Notes: generated by a model not told the origin, from the letters alone. A DNA stretch of 64,000 nucleotides from Aldehydirespirator sp028819505 (GCA_965207755.1 OZ242297.1:868001-932000); one strand, 5' to 3'. Shown: positions 1 to 8,862, counted from the stretch's first letter. Translations and numbers: made by a program.

Positions 1-263
1 GGCTGGAGCGGGGCCTCCCAGTCCCGCCGATGAGCGAGGGCGACATGTACACCAATCCCGGCGACTGCGCCCCGCTGCCCGCGACGCTGGCCGACGCCAT
101 CGCGGCCTACCGCGGCTCCCCGCTGGCGGACATGCTCGGAACGGACTTCTCGACCAACTACCTGTGCACCGCCGAGCACGAGCTCGCCCTGGCCGCCGAT
201 AACTCTCCCGACCCGGAAGTCGTCAACGACTGGGAGCGAGCCCGCTTCCTGGCGCACTGCTAG
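1..263 (+). CDS. glutamine synthetase family protein, C-terminal part (cut by window edge)
   Basis: Only the last ~87 residues are present. The reading frame is open to the left edge (first full codon at base 3), so the ATG at 30 is internal. The segment LERGLPVPPMSEGDMY, then a helix beginning LPATLADAI and the ending VVNDWERARFL, has the layout of the C-terminus of GlnA-like ligases (LPRTL...AL, then DWE..RY). The family makes gamma-glutamyl amides from glutamate and ammonia or amines using ATP. Five bases separate its stop from the following P450, so it is probably the upstream member of the amine-oxidation operon. A role in gamma-glutamylating an amine substrate (as PuuA does with putrescine) is an inference; catalytic residues lie outside the window. 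Confidence 0.75.
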   Translation, partial: LERGLPVPPMSEGDMYTNPGDCAPLPATLADAIAAYRGSPLADMLGTDFSTNYLCTAEHELALAADNSPDPEVVNDWERARFLAHC

Positions 264-268
264 CCCCC

Positions 269-1531
269 ATGAGCCCGTCAGCCGCCTCCGCACCGACCCT
301 GGCCCCCGAGATCGCGGACCCGCGGCTCTACCTCGACGGCATCCCCCACGAGCGGTTCGCCGAGATCCGGGCTGTGCCGGGGCTGGCCTGGCATCCCTAC
401 GAGGACGACGGGTTCTGGGCGGTGACCCGCCACGCCGACGTCAGGGCGGTGTCGCGCAACCCGAAGGCGTTCTCGTCGGCCATCGGCCACACCAACCTGT
501 GGGACCTGGAGGCCGACGCCCTGGAGGCCCGCCGCTCGCTGATCGACACCGACGCCCCCGACCACACCCGCCTGCGGCGCATGGTGGCTGGGGCGTTCAC
601 CCCCAAGAACATCCGCCGCTGGGAGGACACGGTGCGCGAGATCACCGTCGAGCTGCTCGACGAGTTCCTGAGCCAGGGGGGCGGCGACTGGGTCGACATG
701 GTGGCCGCCCCGCTGCCCATCCGGGTGATCCTGTCCATGCTGGGGGTGCCCGTCGCCGACGCCGACTACCTCGTCGAGCTGTCGAACTACCTGGTGGAGG
801 GCACCAGCGACACCCAGTCGCTGCCGCCCGACGCCTTCGGCAACACCACCGAGCTGCGCCTGCTGCCGTTCAACAGCCCGGCCAGCCACGCCCTGTTCAC
901 CTACGGCGACGAGATGCGTGCCAAACGGCGGGCCGAGCCCTGCGACGACCTCGTCACCCACCTGGTCAAGGCTGAAGCCGACGGCGGGCGGATCTCCCGC
1001 CACGAGTACCGCCACCTGTTCCACCTGCTGGTCTTCGCCGGCAACGAGACCACCCGCACAGCCATCAGCCACGGCGCCATGGCCCTGGCCGCCAACGGCG
1101 ACCAGTGGCAGCGCGTGCTGGACGACCCCGGACTGGTCGAGCCGGCCACCGAGGAGATCATCCGCTGGGCCACTCCGGTGCTGCACATGCGCAGGACGGC
1201 CGCCGCCGACTGCGAGCTGGCCGGCACGCCCATCGCAGCCGGCGACAAGGTGGTCATGTGGTACGCCTCGGCCAACCGCGACGAGGCCGCCTACGCCGAT
1301 CCGTTCCGCTTCGACGCCGGCCGAGGCGGCAACGAGCACTTCGCGTTCGGCGGCGGCGGGCCGCACCTGTGCCTGGGCGCGTTCCTGGCCCGGCTCGAGG
1401 TGTCGGTGCTGCTTCAGGAGATGGCCGCGAGGCGGATGTTCCTGGAGCAGCGCGGCGAGCCTGTGAGGATGGCATCGAACTTCGTCCACGGCGTGCTGTC
1501 CGTGGACATGGCTCCAGAGGCCGAGCGGTGA
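269..1531 (+). CDS. cytochrome P450
   Basis: A 420-residue soluble P450 with all diagnostic motifs: I-helix FAGNETTRT (about residues 254-262, with the acid-alcohol pair ET), ExxR as EEIIR (about 294-298), and the heme loop FGGGGPHLCLG with the ligand Cys at about 368. The AGNETTR I-helix resembles the CYP124/125/142 group of actinobacteria, which hydroxylate sterols and branched lipids, but the substrate cannot be read from the sequence. It starts 5 nt after the glutamine-synthetase-like stop. A ferredoxin gene two genes downstream is the likely electron donor. The second P450 at 4654 is a close paralogue of the same length. Confidence 0.93.
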   Translation: MSPSAASAPTLAPEIADPRLYLDGIPHERFAEIRAVPGLAWHPYEDDGFWAVTRHADVRAVSRNPKAFSSAIGHTNLWDLEADALEARRSLIDTDAPDHTRLRRMVAGAFTPKNIRRWEDTVREITVELLDEFLSQGGGDWVDMVAAPLPIRVILSMLGVPVADADYLVELSNYLVEGTSDTQSLPPDAFGNTTELRLLPFNSPASHALFTYGDEMRAKRRAEPCDDLVTHLVKAEADGGRISRHEYRHLFHLLVFAGNETTRTAISHGAMALAANGDQWQRVLDDPGLVEPATEEIIRWATPVLHMRRTAAADCELAGTPIAAGDKVVMWYASANRDEAAYADPFRFDAGRGGNEHFAFGGGGPHLCLGAFLARLEVSVLLQEMAARRMFLEQRGEPVRMASNFVHGVLSVDMAPEAER

Positions 1532-1570
1532 GGCGACAGCTCGTGAGGAACTCGGCGAGGCGCCCAGCGA

Positions 1571-1615
1571 GGCCGTGGCCCGAGCGGCCCGTGAGCGCAG
1601 CGAACGAGAGCGGGA
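1571..1615 (+). repeat. GC-rich dispersed intergenic repeat, copy A
   Basis: A roughly 45-bp sequence built around GTGGCCCGAGCGGCCCGTGA followed by GCGCAGCGAAC and GAGCGGGA. Near-identical copies lie at 29461-29505 and 34166-34210, with a shorter one at 34105-34136. This copy sits between the first P450 and the aminotransferase and contains no start codon for either. Function unknown; no strong single hairpin is evident. Confidence 0.75.
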
Positions 1616-1676
1616 AACGCGACGCTGCACCGCGATGCAGCATCAGCCGTCGCGCATGCACTCGAGGAGGTGCGCC

Positions 1677-2963
1677 ATGAACTCATTGCCCAACACTGAG
1701 CGCCTGGCGGCCGAGCGGGCCCGCTGGGTGGCCGCCGGGACCGCGGGCCGGCCCTTCTTCGTGGCCAGCGCCTCGGGGGCCCGCGTCACCGACGTGGACG
1801 GCCGCGAGTTCATCGACTTCGTGTCGGGCATCGGCACCGTCAACCACGGCCACCGCGACCCCGAGATCGTGGCCGCCATCCGCTCGCAGCTCGACGCCTA
1901 CCTGCACCAGTGCTTCTCCCTGTCGGCCTACGAGCCCTACGTCGAGGTGTGCCGGCTGCTGTGCGAGTGCCATCCCGGCGACTTCGCCAAGAAGGCCCTG
2001 CTGCTGAACTCGGGCGCCGAGGCGGTTGAGAACGCGGTGAAGATCGCCCGTTACCACACCGGCCGTCCGGGCATCGTGAGCCTCGACAACGGCTTCCACG
2101 GCCGCACCCTGCTGGCCATGTCGTTGACGTCGAAGGTGCGCCCCTACAAGCTGGGCTTCGGCCCCTTCGCGCCGGAGGTGTACCGGGCGCCCGGCCCCTA
2201 TCCCTACCGGGGGGTGACCTCCGACGACGCCGTAGCCGGGCTCGAGCGGCTGCTGAAGAACCAGACCGACCCGTCGAACGTGGCCGCCATCATCTTCGAG
2301 CCGGTGCAGGGCGAGGGCGGGTTCATCCCGATGCCCGAGGACTACCCGGGCAGGGTCGCGGAGATCGCGGCCGAGCACGGGATCCTGGTGATAGCCGACG
2401 AGGTCCAGTCGGGCATGGGCCGCACCGGGGTCCCCGCGGCCATCGCCCACTACGGCGTCGAGCCGGACCTGTGCACATGGGGCAAGTCGATGGGAGGCGG
2501 CCTGCCGATCTCGGGCGTGACCGGGCGGGCCGAGATCATGGACTCGGTCCATGGCGGCGGGATCGGCGGCACCTACGGCGGCAACCCGCTGTCGTGCGCG
2601 GCCGCGGCCGTGGCCATCGGCCGGGTGTTCGACCCGGACTTCCAGGCCGCGGCCGAGTCGCTGGGCCGCCGGCTGCGATGCGGCCTCGACGAGCTGGCCG
2701 GATCGGTGCCGGCCATCGGGGAGTTGCGGGGCCTGGGCGCCATGCTGGCCCTCGAGTTCGTCAGGGACCCGGCCACCCGCGAGCCCGCCCCCGAGACGGC
2801 CGCCGCCGTCATGGACGCCGCCTTCGAGCGGGGTCTGCTGCTCATGGGCGCCGGGGTCTACTCCAACTGCATCCGGGTGCTGGCGCCCCTGGTGGCCACC
2901 GACACCGATGTCGACGAGGGCCTGAGCATCCTGGCCCAGTCGCTGGCCGAGGCAGCCCTGTGA
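1677..2963 (+). CDS. class III (PLP-dependent) aminotransferase
   Basis: A 428-residue fold-type I aminotransferase of the GabT/ArgD/omega-transaminase group. Visible marks are NSGAEAVENAVKIAR (phosphate-binding region), the Asp of IADEVQSGMGRTG that contacts the PLP ring nitrogen, and the Schiff-base Lys in WGKSMGGGLP at about 270. The ATG at 1677 is chosen because GAGGAGG lies about 8 bases upstream; the frame extends further up only through the GC-rich repeat. It transfers an amino group between an amine or omega-amino acid and a keto acid. The aldehyde dehydrogenase two genes downstream would oxidise the resulting aldehyde. The actual amine is not deducible. Confidence 0.92.
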   Translation: MNSLPNTERLAAERARWVAAGTAGRPFFVASASGARVTDVDGREFIDFVSGIGTVNHGHRDPEIVAAIRSQLDAYLHQCFSLSAYEPYVEVCRLLCECHPGDFAKKALLLNSGAEAVENAVKIARYHTGRPGIVSLDNGFHGRTLLAMSLTSKVRPYKLGFGPFAPEVYRAPGPYPYRGVTSDDAVAGLERLLKNQTDPSNVAAIIFEPVQGEGGFIPMPEDYPGRVAEIAAEHGILVIADEVQSGMGRTGVPAAIAHYGVEPDLCTWGKSMGGGLPISGVTGRAEIMDSVHGGGIGGTYGGNPLSCAAAAVAIGRVFDPDFQAAAESLGRRLRCGLDELAGSVPAIGELRGLGAMLALEFVRDPATREPAPETAAAVMDAAFERGLLLMGAGVYSNCIRVLAPLVATDTDVDEGLSILAQSLAEAAL

Positions 2964-3181
2964 GCGGGGATCTCGTCCGGGTGGCCGTCGACTCCGAGCG
3001 GTGCATCGGCGGGGGCCAGTGCGAGATGCTGGAACCCGAGGTCTTCCTGCTTGACGAGGACGAGGTGATCTCGTCCGTCATCGGGTCCGGGGAGCTGCCC
3101 CGCGACCGGGCCGAAGTGGTGGCGCACCGGTGCCCGGGCGCGGCCATCTCGATCGTCGAACCCCAGAGGCCGAGCGAGTAG
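2960..3181 (+). CDS. [3Fe-4S] ferredoxin (P450 redox partner)
   Basis: A 73-residue acidic protein whose GTG start overlaps the aminotransferase stop (GTGA, 2960-2963). Three cysteines in the pattern CIGGGQC ... CPGA (Cys-x5-Cys ... Cys-Pro) and no fourth Cys in the first group are what is seen in the small [3Fe-4S] ferredoxins found beside actinobacterial P450 genes. It should pass single electrons from a ferredoxin reductase (not in this window) to one or both flanking P450s. RBS-GTAGGAGG of the next gene follows directly after its stop. Confidence 0.9.
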   Translation: MSGDLVRVAVDSERCIGGGQCEMLEPEVFLLDEDEVISSVIGSGELPRDRAEVVAHRCPGAAISIVEPQRPSE

Positions 3182-3190
3182 GAGGCCTGC

Positions 3191-4654
3191 ATGCAGACCT
3201 ACGACAACTGGATCGACGGGGGCTTCGCCGCACCCGCCGGCGGGCGCCGCATGATCACGGCCAACCCCTACACCGGGGAGGTCTGGGCGGAGGTGGCCGA
3301 CGACCCCGACGCGGTCGACGCGGCGGTGGCCGCGGCCCGCCGGGCCTTCAGCGACGGGCCGTGGGCACAGATGGCGGCGGTCGAGCGGGCCCGGCTCATG
3401 CGTCGCCTGGGAGAGATCCTCACCCGTGACGCCGACGAGCTGGCCGCCGTCGAGACCCGCGACAACGGCAAGATCATCCGCGAGACCTCGGCGCAGGCCA
3501 AGAGCCTCCAGAGCTACTACGACTACTTCGCCGGCCTGGCCGACAAGACCTGTGGCGAGCAGATCCCCAGCCCCACGCCCAACTTCCTCGTCTACACCGA
3601 GAAGGTGCCCGTCGGGGTGGTGGGCGCCATCATCCCGTGGAACTCGCCCCTGCTGCTGCTGACCTGGAAACTGGCGCCGCTGCTGGCCGCAGGCTGCACC
3701 GCAGTGGTGAAGCCGTCGGAGCTCACCCCGGTCACCGCGCTGCTGCTGGCCGAGCGGGCCGCCGAGGCCGGCTTCCCGCCGGGGGTGATCAACGTGGTCA
3801 CCGGAGGCCCGCCGGTGGGGGCCGCACTGACCGCCCATCCCGGGATCGACAAGATCACCTTCACCGGCGGCGGCGACACCGCCCGCCATGTGGCCCGGGC
3901 CGCAGCCGGCAACCTGGTGCCGACAGTGCTGGAGCTGGGCGGCAAGTCGCCCCAGATCATCTTCGACGACGCCGACCCTGAAGCCGCCACCAACGGCCTG
4001 CTGGCCGGGATCTTCGCGGCCAGCGGCCAGACCTGCATAGCGGGGTCGCGCGCCTACGTGCAGAGGGGGGTCGCCGACGACATCGTGGCCAGGATCACGG
4101 CCCGAGCCGGCGAGCTGGTGCTGGGCGACCCGTCGGACTTCGCCACCGAGATGGGCCCGGCCGCGTCGGACGCGCAACGCGACCGCATCCTGGCCATGAT
4201 CGAGCAGGCCCGGGACGAGGGCGCCACCATCGCAGCAGGAGGCGTGGTCGACCCCGTCCTGGGAGGCCGGTTCGTGCGGCCCACCGTGATCACCGGCGCC
4301 ACCAACGACACCACCATCGTGCGCAAGGAGGTGTTCGGCCCGGTGCTGGCCATGATGACCTTCGACGACGAGGACGAGGCGGTCAAGCTGGCCAACGACA
4401 CCGACTACGGGCTGGCCGCCGGCGTGTGGACCCTCGACGTGCGCCGGGCCCTGCGGATGTCGCGGGCGCTGCACGCCGGCACGGTCTGGGTCAACACCTA
4501 CCGGACGGCCAGCTACACCGCTCCCTTCGGCGGGTTCAAGCAGTCCGGCTACGGCAAGGACAACGGCCGGGAGGCCCTCGACGGCTACCTGTTGACCAAG
4601 ACGGTGTGGGTGGAGTTGACCGGTGCCACCCGCGACCCCTTCGTGCTGGGGTAA
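3191..4654 (+). CDS. aldehyde dehydrogenase (NAD(P)-dependent)
   Basis: A 487-residue full-length ALDH. PWNSPLLLLTWKLAPLLAAG is the cofactor-binding region, FTGGGDTARHVA the Rossmann turn (G-x-x-x in place of the commoner GSTExG), LELGGKSPQ carries the general-base Glu, and the nucleophile Cys is in SGQTCIAGSR at about residue 282. AGGAGG lies 6 bases before the ATG. It oxidises an aldehyde to the acid, probably the product of the upstream aminotransferase or of P450 N-/C-oxidation. Its stop overlaps the next start by one base (TAATG). Confidence 0.92.
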   Translation: MQTYDNWIDGGFAAPAGGRRMITANPYTGEVWAEVADDPDAVDAAVAAARRAFSDGPWAQMAAVERARLMRRLGEILTRDADELAAVETRDNGKIIRETSAQAKSLQSYYDYFAGLADKTCGEQIPSPTPNFLVYTEKVPVGVVGAIIPWNSPLLLLTWKLAPLLAAGCTAVVKPSELTPVTALLLAERAAEAGFPPGVINVVTGGPPVGAALTAHPGIDKITFTGGGDTARHVARAAAGNLVPTVLELGGKSPQIIFDDADPEAATNGLLAGIFAASGQTCIAGSRAYVQRGVADDIVARITARAGELVLGDPSDFATEMGPAASDAQRDRILAMIEQARDEGATIAAGGVVDPVLGGRFVRPTVITGATNDTTIVRKEVFGPVLAMMTFDDEDEAVKLANDTDYGLAAGVWTLDVRRALRMSRALHAGTVWVNTYRTASYTAPFGGFKQSGYGKDNGREALDGYLLTKTVWVELTGATRDPFVLG

Positions 4655-5916
4655 TGGCCACAACCCGGGCTGAGTGGTTGCCGGCGCCGGCGGACCTTCA
4701 GGATCCGGCCACCTTCTCCCAGGGCATCCCGCAGGAGGCCTTCGCCGAGATGCGGTCCCGTCCGACGCTGAGCTGGACCCCGCCCCGCGGCGGCGACCGC
4801 AGCGGCTTCTGGTCGGTCACCCGCCATGCGCCGGTGTCGGAGGTCTCCCGCGACACCGACCTGTACTCCTCCGCGGTCGGGCACATACAGATCTACGACA
4901 TCGACGAGGACGCCCTGCCGGCCCGGGCGTCGATGATCGATCTCGACCCTCCGGTTCACACCCGCCTGCGGCGGCTGGTCAGCTCGGCGTTCACACCACG
5001 CCACGTGCAGTCCTACGAGGCCGCGGTGCGGGCCCGGATCGCCGGACGACTCGACGCGCTGATGCAGTCCGGCGGCGGCAACTGGGTGGAGGCGGTGGCC
5101 GCGCCGATCCCCATCGGGGTGATCTGCGACATCATGGGCGTGCCCGAATCGGACCACGACTACATGATCGAGCTGACCGACCATCTGGTGGCCGGCACAT
5201 CCAGCAAGCCGCTGGAGCCCGGCGCCTACGGCAACACCACCGACCTGCGGCTGCTGCCGTTCAACAGCCCGGCCGCCCACGGCATCAACGAGTACGCCCG
5301 CGCCCTGGGCGAGCGGCGCCGGGCCGAACCCGCCGACGACCTGGTCACCAAGCTCATCGAGGCCGAGGTCGACGGCGAGCGCCTCACCGACGCCGAGTTC
5401 ACCAACTTCTTCCGGCTGATGGTCTTCGCCGGCAACGAGACCACCAGGGCCTCGATGGCCCACCTGGCCCTGCACCTCGTCGACTTTGCCGACCAGTTCG
5501 ACCGGCTGCGCTCCGATCCGTCGTTGATGGACCGGGCAGTCGAGGAGGTGATCCGGTACTCGTCGCCGATCCTGTACTTCCGGCGCACGCTGACCCGCGA
5601 CACCGTGCTGCAGGACACCCCGCTGCGTGCCGGCGACAAGGTGGTGATGTGGTACGCGGCGGCCAACTTCGACGAGGAGGTGTTCGACGAGCCCCTGCGC
5701 TTCGACGTCACCAGGCCGCTGCGACCGCCCAACGTCGCCTTCGGCGGCGGCGGCGCCCATTTCTGCTTGGGGGCGCCGCTGGCCCGCCTCGAGGTGGCGA
5801 TCCTCATCGAGTCGATCCTGTCCCGGGGCATCTGTCTGCGACTGGCCGGCGATCCCGTCTACGTGGACTCGAACTTCGTCAACGGCATAGAGCACCTGGA
5901 GGTCGAGGTCAGGTGA
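4654..5916 (+). CDS. cytochrome P450 (paralogue of the P450 at 269)
   Basis: A 420-residue P450 starting on the TAATG overlap with the aldehyde dehydrogenase. I-helix FAGNETTRAS at about residue 257, EEVIR for ExxR, heme loop FGGGGAHFCLG with Cys at about 371. It shares long identical stretches with the first P450, including LRLLPFNSPA and GDKVVMWYA, so the two arose by duplication and probably act on related or sequential substrates. About 160 bases downstream of its stop hold nothing recognisable before the TPR-protein gene. Confidence 0.93.
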   Translation: MATTRAEWLPAPADLQDPATFSQGIPQEAFAEMRSRPTLSWTPPRGGDRSGFWSVTRHAPVSEVSRDTDLYSSAVGHIQIYDIDEDALPARASMIDLDPPVHTRLRRLVSSAFTPRHVQSYEAAVRARIAGRLDALMQSGGGNWVEAVAAPIPIGVICDIMGVPESDHDYMIELTDHLVAGTSSKPLEPGAYGNTTDLRLLPFNSPAAHGINEYARALGERRRAEPADDLVTKLIEAEVDGERLTDAEFTNFFRLMVFAGNETTRASMAHLALHLVDFADQFDRLRSDPSLMDRAVEEVIRYSSPILYFRRTLTRDTVLQDTPLRAGDKVVMWYAAANFDEEVFDEPLRFDVTRPLRPPNVAFGGGGAHFCLGAPLARLEVAILIESILSRGICLRLAGDPVYVDSNFVNGIEHLEVEVR

Positions 5917-6076
5917 GCGTGCCCACTCCGGCAGGTCCCGCGCGAGCAGCAACGGGCCGGCGGTGCTTGGTCGAATACGCAGCCTCCCGTGGCTCCGTGG
6001 CGGGGTTGCCGGGCGAGTCTGCGGACGGCGTCTCGCAGCACGTCGCAGGAGTCGGGTGCCCGGAGGTCGAGGCCGC

Positions 6077-7402
6077 GTGACCGTGGCGGGCCTGCCCGAC
6101 TTGGGGCCAGTGGACGGCGCGCCCGCGAGCGCCGAGGCGTGGGAGCGGGCCTGGGAGCAGTACCTGCACTATCGCGGCGACCCCGTGGCGGTGATGTCGG
6201 AGGCGGGCCGGAACGATGGGTCGTTCGTCATGGGGCCGGTGTTCGCCGGCGTGTACCGGGTGCTGGCCGGCTCGCCCGTTCACGCCGCAACCCTGAGGTC
6301 CGACACGCGGCGGGCAGTGCAGCGGGCCGAGGGCGCGAGCGACCGTGAACGGTCCCATGTGCGGGCGCTGAATCTTCTGGTCGCCGGGGAGTTCACCGCC
6401 GCGGCCCGGGCCTGGGACGCTGTGGCGGCGGCCGGCAGGGACTTCGCCGCCGTCCGTTTCGCTCACGATGTCTACCTGCACGTCGGCGACGATGTCGGTC
6501 GCCTCAACTCGAGTTGCAGTGCGGAGGAGGCGTGGCGGGACGAGCCGGGATGGGGGTTTGTGGCCGGCCAGCACGCCTTCGCCCTGGAGGAGGTCGGACG
6601 CTACGACGAGTCCGAGGAGTTGGGCCTGGCGGCTCTGGGCCTCGATCCCGACGACCTGTGGGCCCGGCACGCGCTGGCCCACGTGTACGAGTCCACCGAC
6701 GACACTCCTGCCGCGCTCGCGCTGTTGGAAGGGTCGGTCGAGCGGTGGAACGGCCAGGAACTGCTGGCGACCCACATCTGGTGGCACCTGGCCCTGCGCC
6801 TGCTCGCCTCGGGCGACTCCGGTGGCGCGCTGGCCATCTTCGACGAGCGCCAGCCCCTAGCGCGTACCGCCTTCCAGCTCTGCGACCAGACCTCGCTGCT
6901 GTGGCGCCTCGAGCTGGCGGGCTGCAGTGCGGGCGACCGCTGGGACACGCTGGCGGACCGCTGGGATGAAGTGGCCGAGCGCCATACCTGCGGCTTCCTG
7001 GACGTGCATGCCGCTCTGGCGTTCGTGCGGAGGCCCGAACATCCCGGGGCTCGTCGCTGGTTCCGTGGTCTCGCTGAGCGAGAGGCCGGCACCAGCGAGA
7101 ACGACCGGACGTTCATGGGAGTGGTGGCGCCGCTGGCCCACGCGTTCCGCACCTACGCCGCAGGCGACACGGACCGCTTCGTCGGCGTCGTCGACGGTCT
7201 CGGTCGGTCGACGCGCTGGATCGGCGGCAGCATCGCCCAGCGAGACCTGATCACCCTTACCCGCCGGGCCGCGGACGCGGCTGCCGGCCCGTCCGCGCTC
7301 GCGCCTGTCCACACCGAACTTCAATGGGTTGACCACCTCTGCGGTGGTCAACTGCTTGAAGTTCCGGCCGCCGGGCCGGCAGGCGACGGAGGGCTGGCAT
7401 GA
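6077..7402 (+). CDS. TTC38-like tetratricopeptide repeat protein
   Basis: About 441 residues from a GTG start preceded by GGAGG at the usual distance. Helical repeats are visible (for example HAFALEEVGRYDESEELGLAALGLDPDDLWARHALAHVYE split over two TPR-type pairs), and the sequence HIWWHLALRLLASGD is characteristic of the TTC38 family, whose biochemical role is unknown. Signal peptide or membrane segments are not seen. The last ~29 codons run through a 49-bp palindromic repeat (7316-7364), so the C-terminus is probably not original. The stop overlaps the acyl-CoA dehydrogenase start (ATGA), suggesting co-translation. Confidence 0.75.
   Translation: MTVAGLPDLGPVDGAPASAEAWERAWEQYLHYRGDPVAVMSEAGRNDGSFVMGPVFAGVYRVLAGSPVHAATLRSDTRRAVQRAEGASDRERSHVRALNLLVAGEFTAAARAWDAVAAAGRDFAAVRFAHDVYLHVGDDVGRLNSSCSAEEAWRDEPGWGFVAGQHAFALEEVGRYDESEELGLAALGLDPDDLWARHALAHVYESTDDTPAALALLEGSVERWNGQELLATHIWWHLALRLLASGDSGGALAIFDERQPLARTAFQLCDQTSLLWRLELAGCSAGDRWDTLADRWDEVAERHTCGFLDVHAALAFVRRPEHPGARRWFRGLAEREAGTSENDRTFMGVVAPLAHAFRTYAAGDTDRFVGVVDGLGRSTRWIGGSIAQRDLITLTRRAADAAAGPSALAPVHTELQWVDHLCGGQLLEVPAAGPAGDGGLA
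7316..7364 (+). repeat. 49-bp palindromic repeat, copy 1
   Basis: Arms of about 22 bases (GAACTTCAATGGGTTGACCA... and its near complement ending TTGAAGTTC) around a TCTGC loop, three arm mismatches. A second copy with the same borders is at 59649-59697. This copy lies inside the 3' end of the TTC38-like gene and 35 bases before the acyl-CoA dehydrogenase start. Confidence 0.85.
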
Positions 7403-8610
7403 GCTGGGAGCTGACGGACGAGCAGCGGGCCCTCCAGGCCGAGGCCCGGGCCCTGGCCCGCGAGGTGATCGCGCCGCGGGCGGCCGAGGTGGACCGCAGC
7501 GAGCAGTACCCGTGGGACAACGTCGCCGCCCTCCAGCGGGCCGGCTTCACCGGCATGACCGTGCCCGCCGCGCTCGGCGGCCCCGGCCGGTCGCTGCTCG
7601 ACGCCGTGCTGGTGGTGGAGGAGATGGCCAAGGTGTGCGGCGTCACCGGCCGCATCGCGGTGGAGTGCAACATGGGGGCGCTCTCCGCGGTCATGGCCTA
7701 CGGCACCGACGCCCAGCGGGCCAGGGTCGCGGAGCTGGTGCTGGCGGGGGACAAGCCGGCCATCTGCATCACCGAGCCCGAGGCCGGGAGCGCGGCGTCG
7801 GAGATGACCACCCGGGCCGACCGGAGCGGCGACGGCTACGTCCTCAACGGGACCAAGCACTGGATCACCGGCGGCGGCGTCTCGAGGGCGCACCTCGTGT
7901 TCGCCCGGGTCTTCGACGAGAACGGCGACGAGGAGGGCATCGGCGCGTTCCTGGCCTTCAGGGACGAGACGCCGGGACTCGAGGTCGGGCCCCGCGAGCC
8001 GGCCATGGGCCTGAGAGGCATCCCCGAGACGGTGGTCAGCTTCAACGACATGGAGATCAGCGCCGACATGGCGGTGCAGCCGCCGTCGGGGCTGAGACGG
8101 GGCTTCGCCGACCTGATGAACGCCTACAACACCCAGCGGGTGGGCGCCGGCACGGCGGCGCTCGGCCTGGCTTCGGGCGCCTACGAACTGGCCCTGGAGT
8201 TCGTGAAGAAGCGCGAGCAGTTCGGGCGCCCGATCGCCGAGTTCCAGGGGCTGCAGTGGATGCTGGCCGACATGTCGGTGAAGCTGGAGGCGGCCCGCAG
8301 CCTCACCTACCGGGCCGCGGCCTCCCGGGGCCCCGGCGGCAGCCCGTTCCCCGATCCGGCCCTGGCCGCCCAGGCCAAGATCTTCACATCCGAGGCGGCC
8401 ATCGCGGTGGTGAGCGACGCCTTGCAGGCCCACGGCGCGGCCGGCTACAGCCGCAACAATCCCCTGGAGCGCATGTACCGAGACGTCCGCATGTTCACCA
8501 TCGGCGGCGGCACCGCCCAGATCCTGCGCACGGTGGTGGCGTCGCGGATCCTCGACATGAAGCTGCCCCAGACCCGCGGCGGCTACCTGCCCGGAGACGC
8601 CTCCACATGA
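7399..8610 (+). CDS. acyl-CoA dehydrogenase
   Basis: A 403-residue acyl-CoA dehydrogenase: alpha-helical N-terminal domain, the FAD/acyl-CoA beta domain with ITEPEAGSAASEM and NGTKHWITGGG (about residues 115-155), and the C-terminal helical domain with KKREQFGRPIAEFQGLQWML and IGGGTAQILR. It desaturates an acyl-CoA and hands electrons to an electron-transfer flavoprotein; an ETF pair is encoded at 29536-31408. The partner CoA-transferase downstream suggests a route in which an acid is activated by CoA transfer and then oxidised. Chain length or branching of the substrate cannot be judged. Confidence 0.93.
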   Translation: MSWELTDEQRALQAEARALAREVIAPRAAEVDRSEQYPWDNVAALQRAGFTGMTVPAALGGPGRSLLDAVLVVEEMAKVCGVTGRIAVECNMGALSAVMAYGTDAQRARVAELVLAGDKPAICITEPEAGSAASEMTTRADRSGDGYVLNGTKHWITGGGVSRAHLVFARVFDENGDEEGIGAFLAFRDETPGLEVGPREPAMGLRGIPETVVSFNDMEISADMAVQPPSGLRRGFADLMNAYNTQRVGAGTAALGLASGAYELALEFVKKREQFGRPIAEFQGLQWMLADMSVKLEAARSLTYRAAASRGPGGSPFPDPALAAQAKIFTSEAAIAVVSDALQAHGAAGYSRNNPLERMYRDVRMFTIGGGTAQILRTVVASRILDMKLPQTRGGYLPGDAST

Positions 8611-8862
8611 GGGCGCCCGTCGAGGGCGTAAGGGGCGCAGACGCGATGAGCGCGCCGCTGGAGGGCGTGATGCGACGTCCTGGTGCGGGGCATCATGGCC
8701 GTGGGGCGCAGACGCGATGAGCGCGCCGCTGGAGGGCGTGATGCGACGTCCTGGTGCGGGGCATCATGGCCGTGGGGCGCAGACGCGATGAGCGTGCCGC
8801 TGGAGGGCGTGATGCGACGTCCTGGTGCGGGGCATCATGGCCGTGGGGCGCAGACGCGATGA
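8607..8862 (+). other. chain of start/stop-overlapping mini-ORFs ahead of the CoA-transferase
   Basis: ATG at 8607 overlaps the acyl-CoA dehydrogenase stop (ATGA) and runs through the ATG at 8646 to a TGA at 8718-8720. ATG 8717 runs to TGA 8789-8791, and ATG 8788 to TGA 8860-8862, overlapping the CoA-transferase ATG at 8859. The last two encode 24-residue peptides, as does the part of the first from 8646 (MSAPLEGVM... or MSVPLEGVM...). Each peptide's first residues copy the beginning of the CoA-transferase (MSVPLEGVI). The peptides are likely by-products of duplication; the ribosome could pass through them by re-initiation. Whether any is translated is unknown. Confidence 0.6.
8646..8858 (+). 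repeat. 71-bp direct tandem repeat, three units
   Basis: Three head-to-tail units with start codons at 8646, 8717 and 8788, followed by the genuine gene start at 8859, so the period is exactly 71 bases. Each unit repeats the first 27 or so bases of the CoA-transferase gene and the stretch just before it. Differences between units are few (GCGCCG versus GTGCCG after ATGAGC), so the expansion looks recent. Since 71 is not a multiple of three, gain or loss of a unit changes reading-frame relations upstream of the gene. Confidence 0.9.

Noticed and set aside
1575..1676. Extended N-terminus of the aminotransferase
   Set aside because: It would translate the dispersed repeat and has no family similarity; a good RBS precedes 1677.
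8646..8858. CRISPR or minisatellite unrelated to the gene
   Set aside because: Units include the gene's own start region in direct orientation without unique spacers.
8754..8858. Longer CoA-transferase starting in the 71-bp repeat
   Set aside because: The added residues are translated repeat; the family N-terminus starts at 8859.
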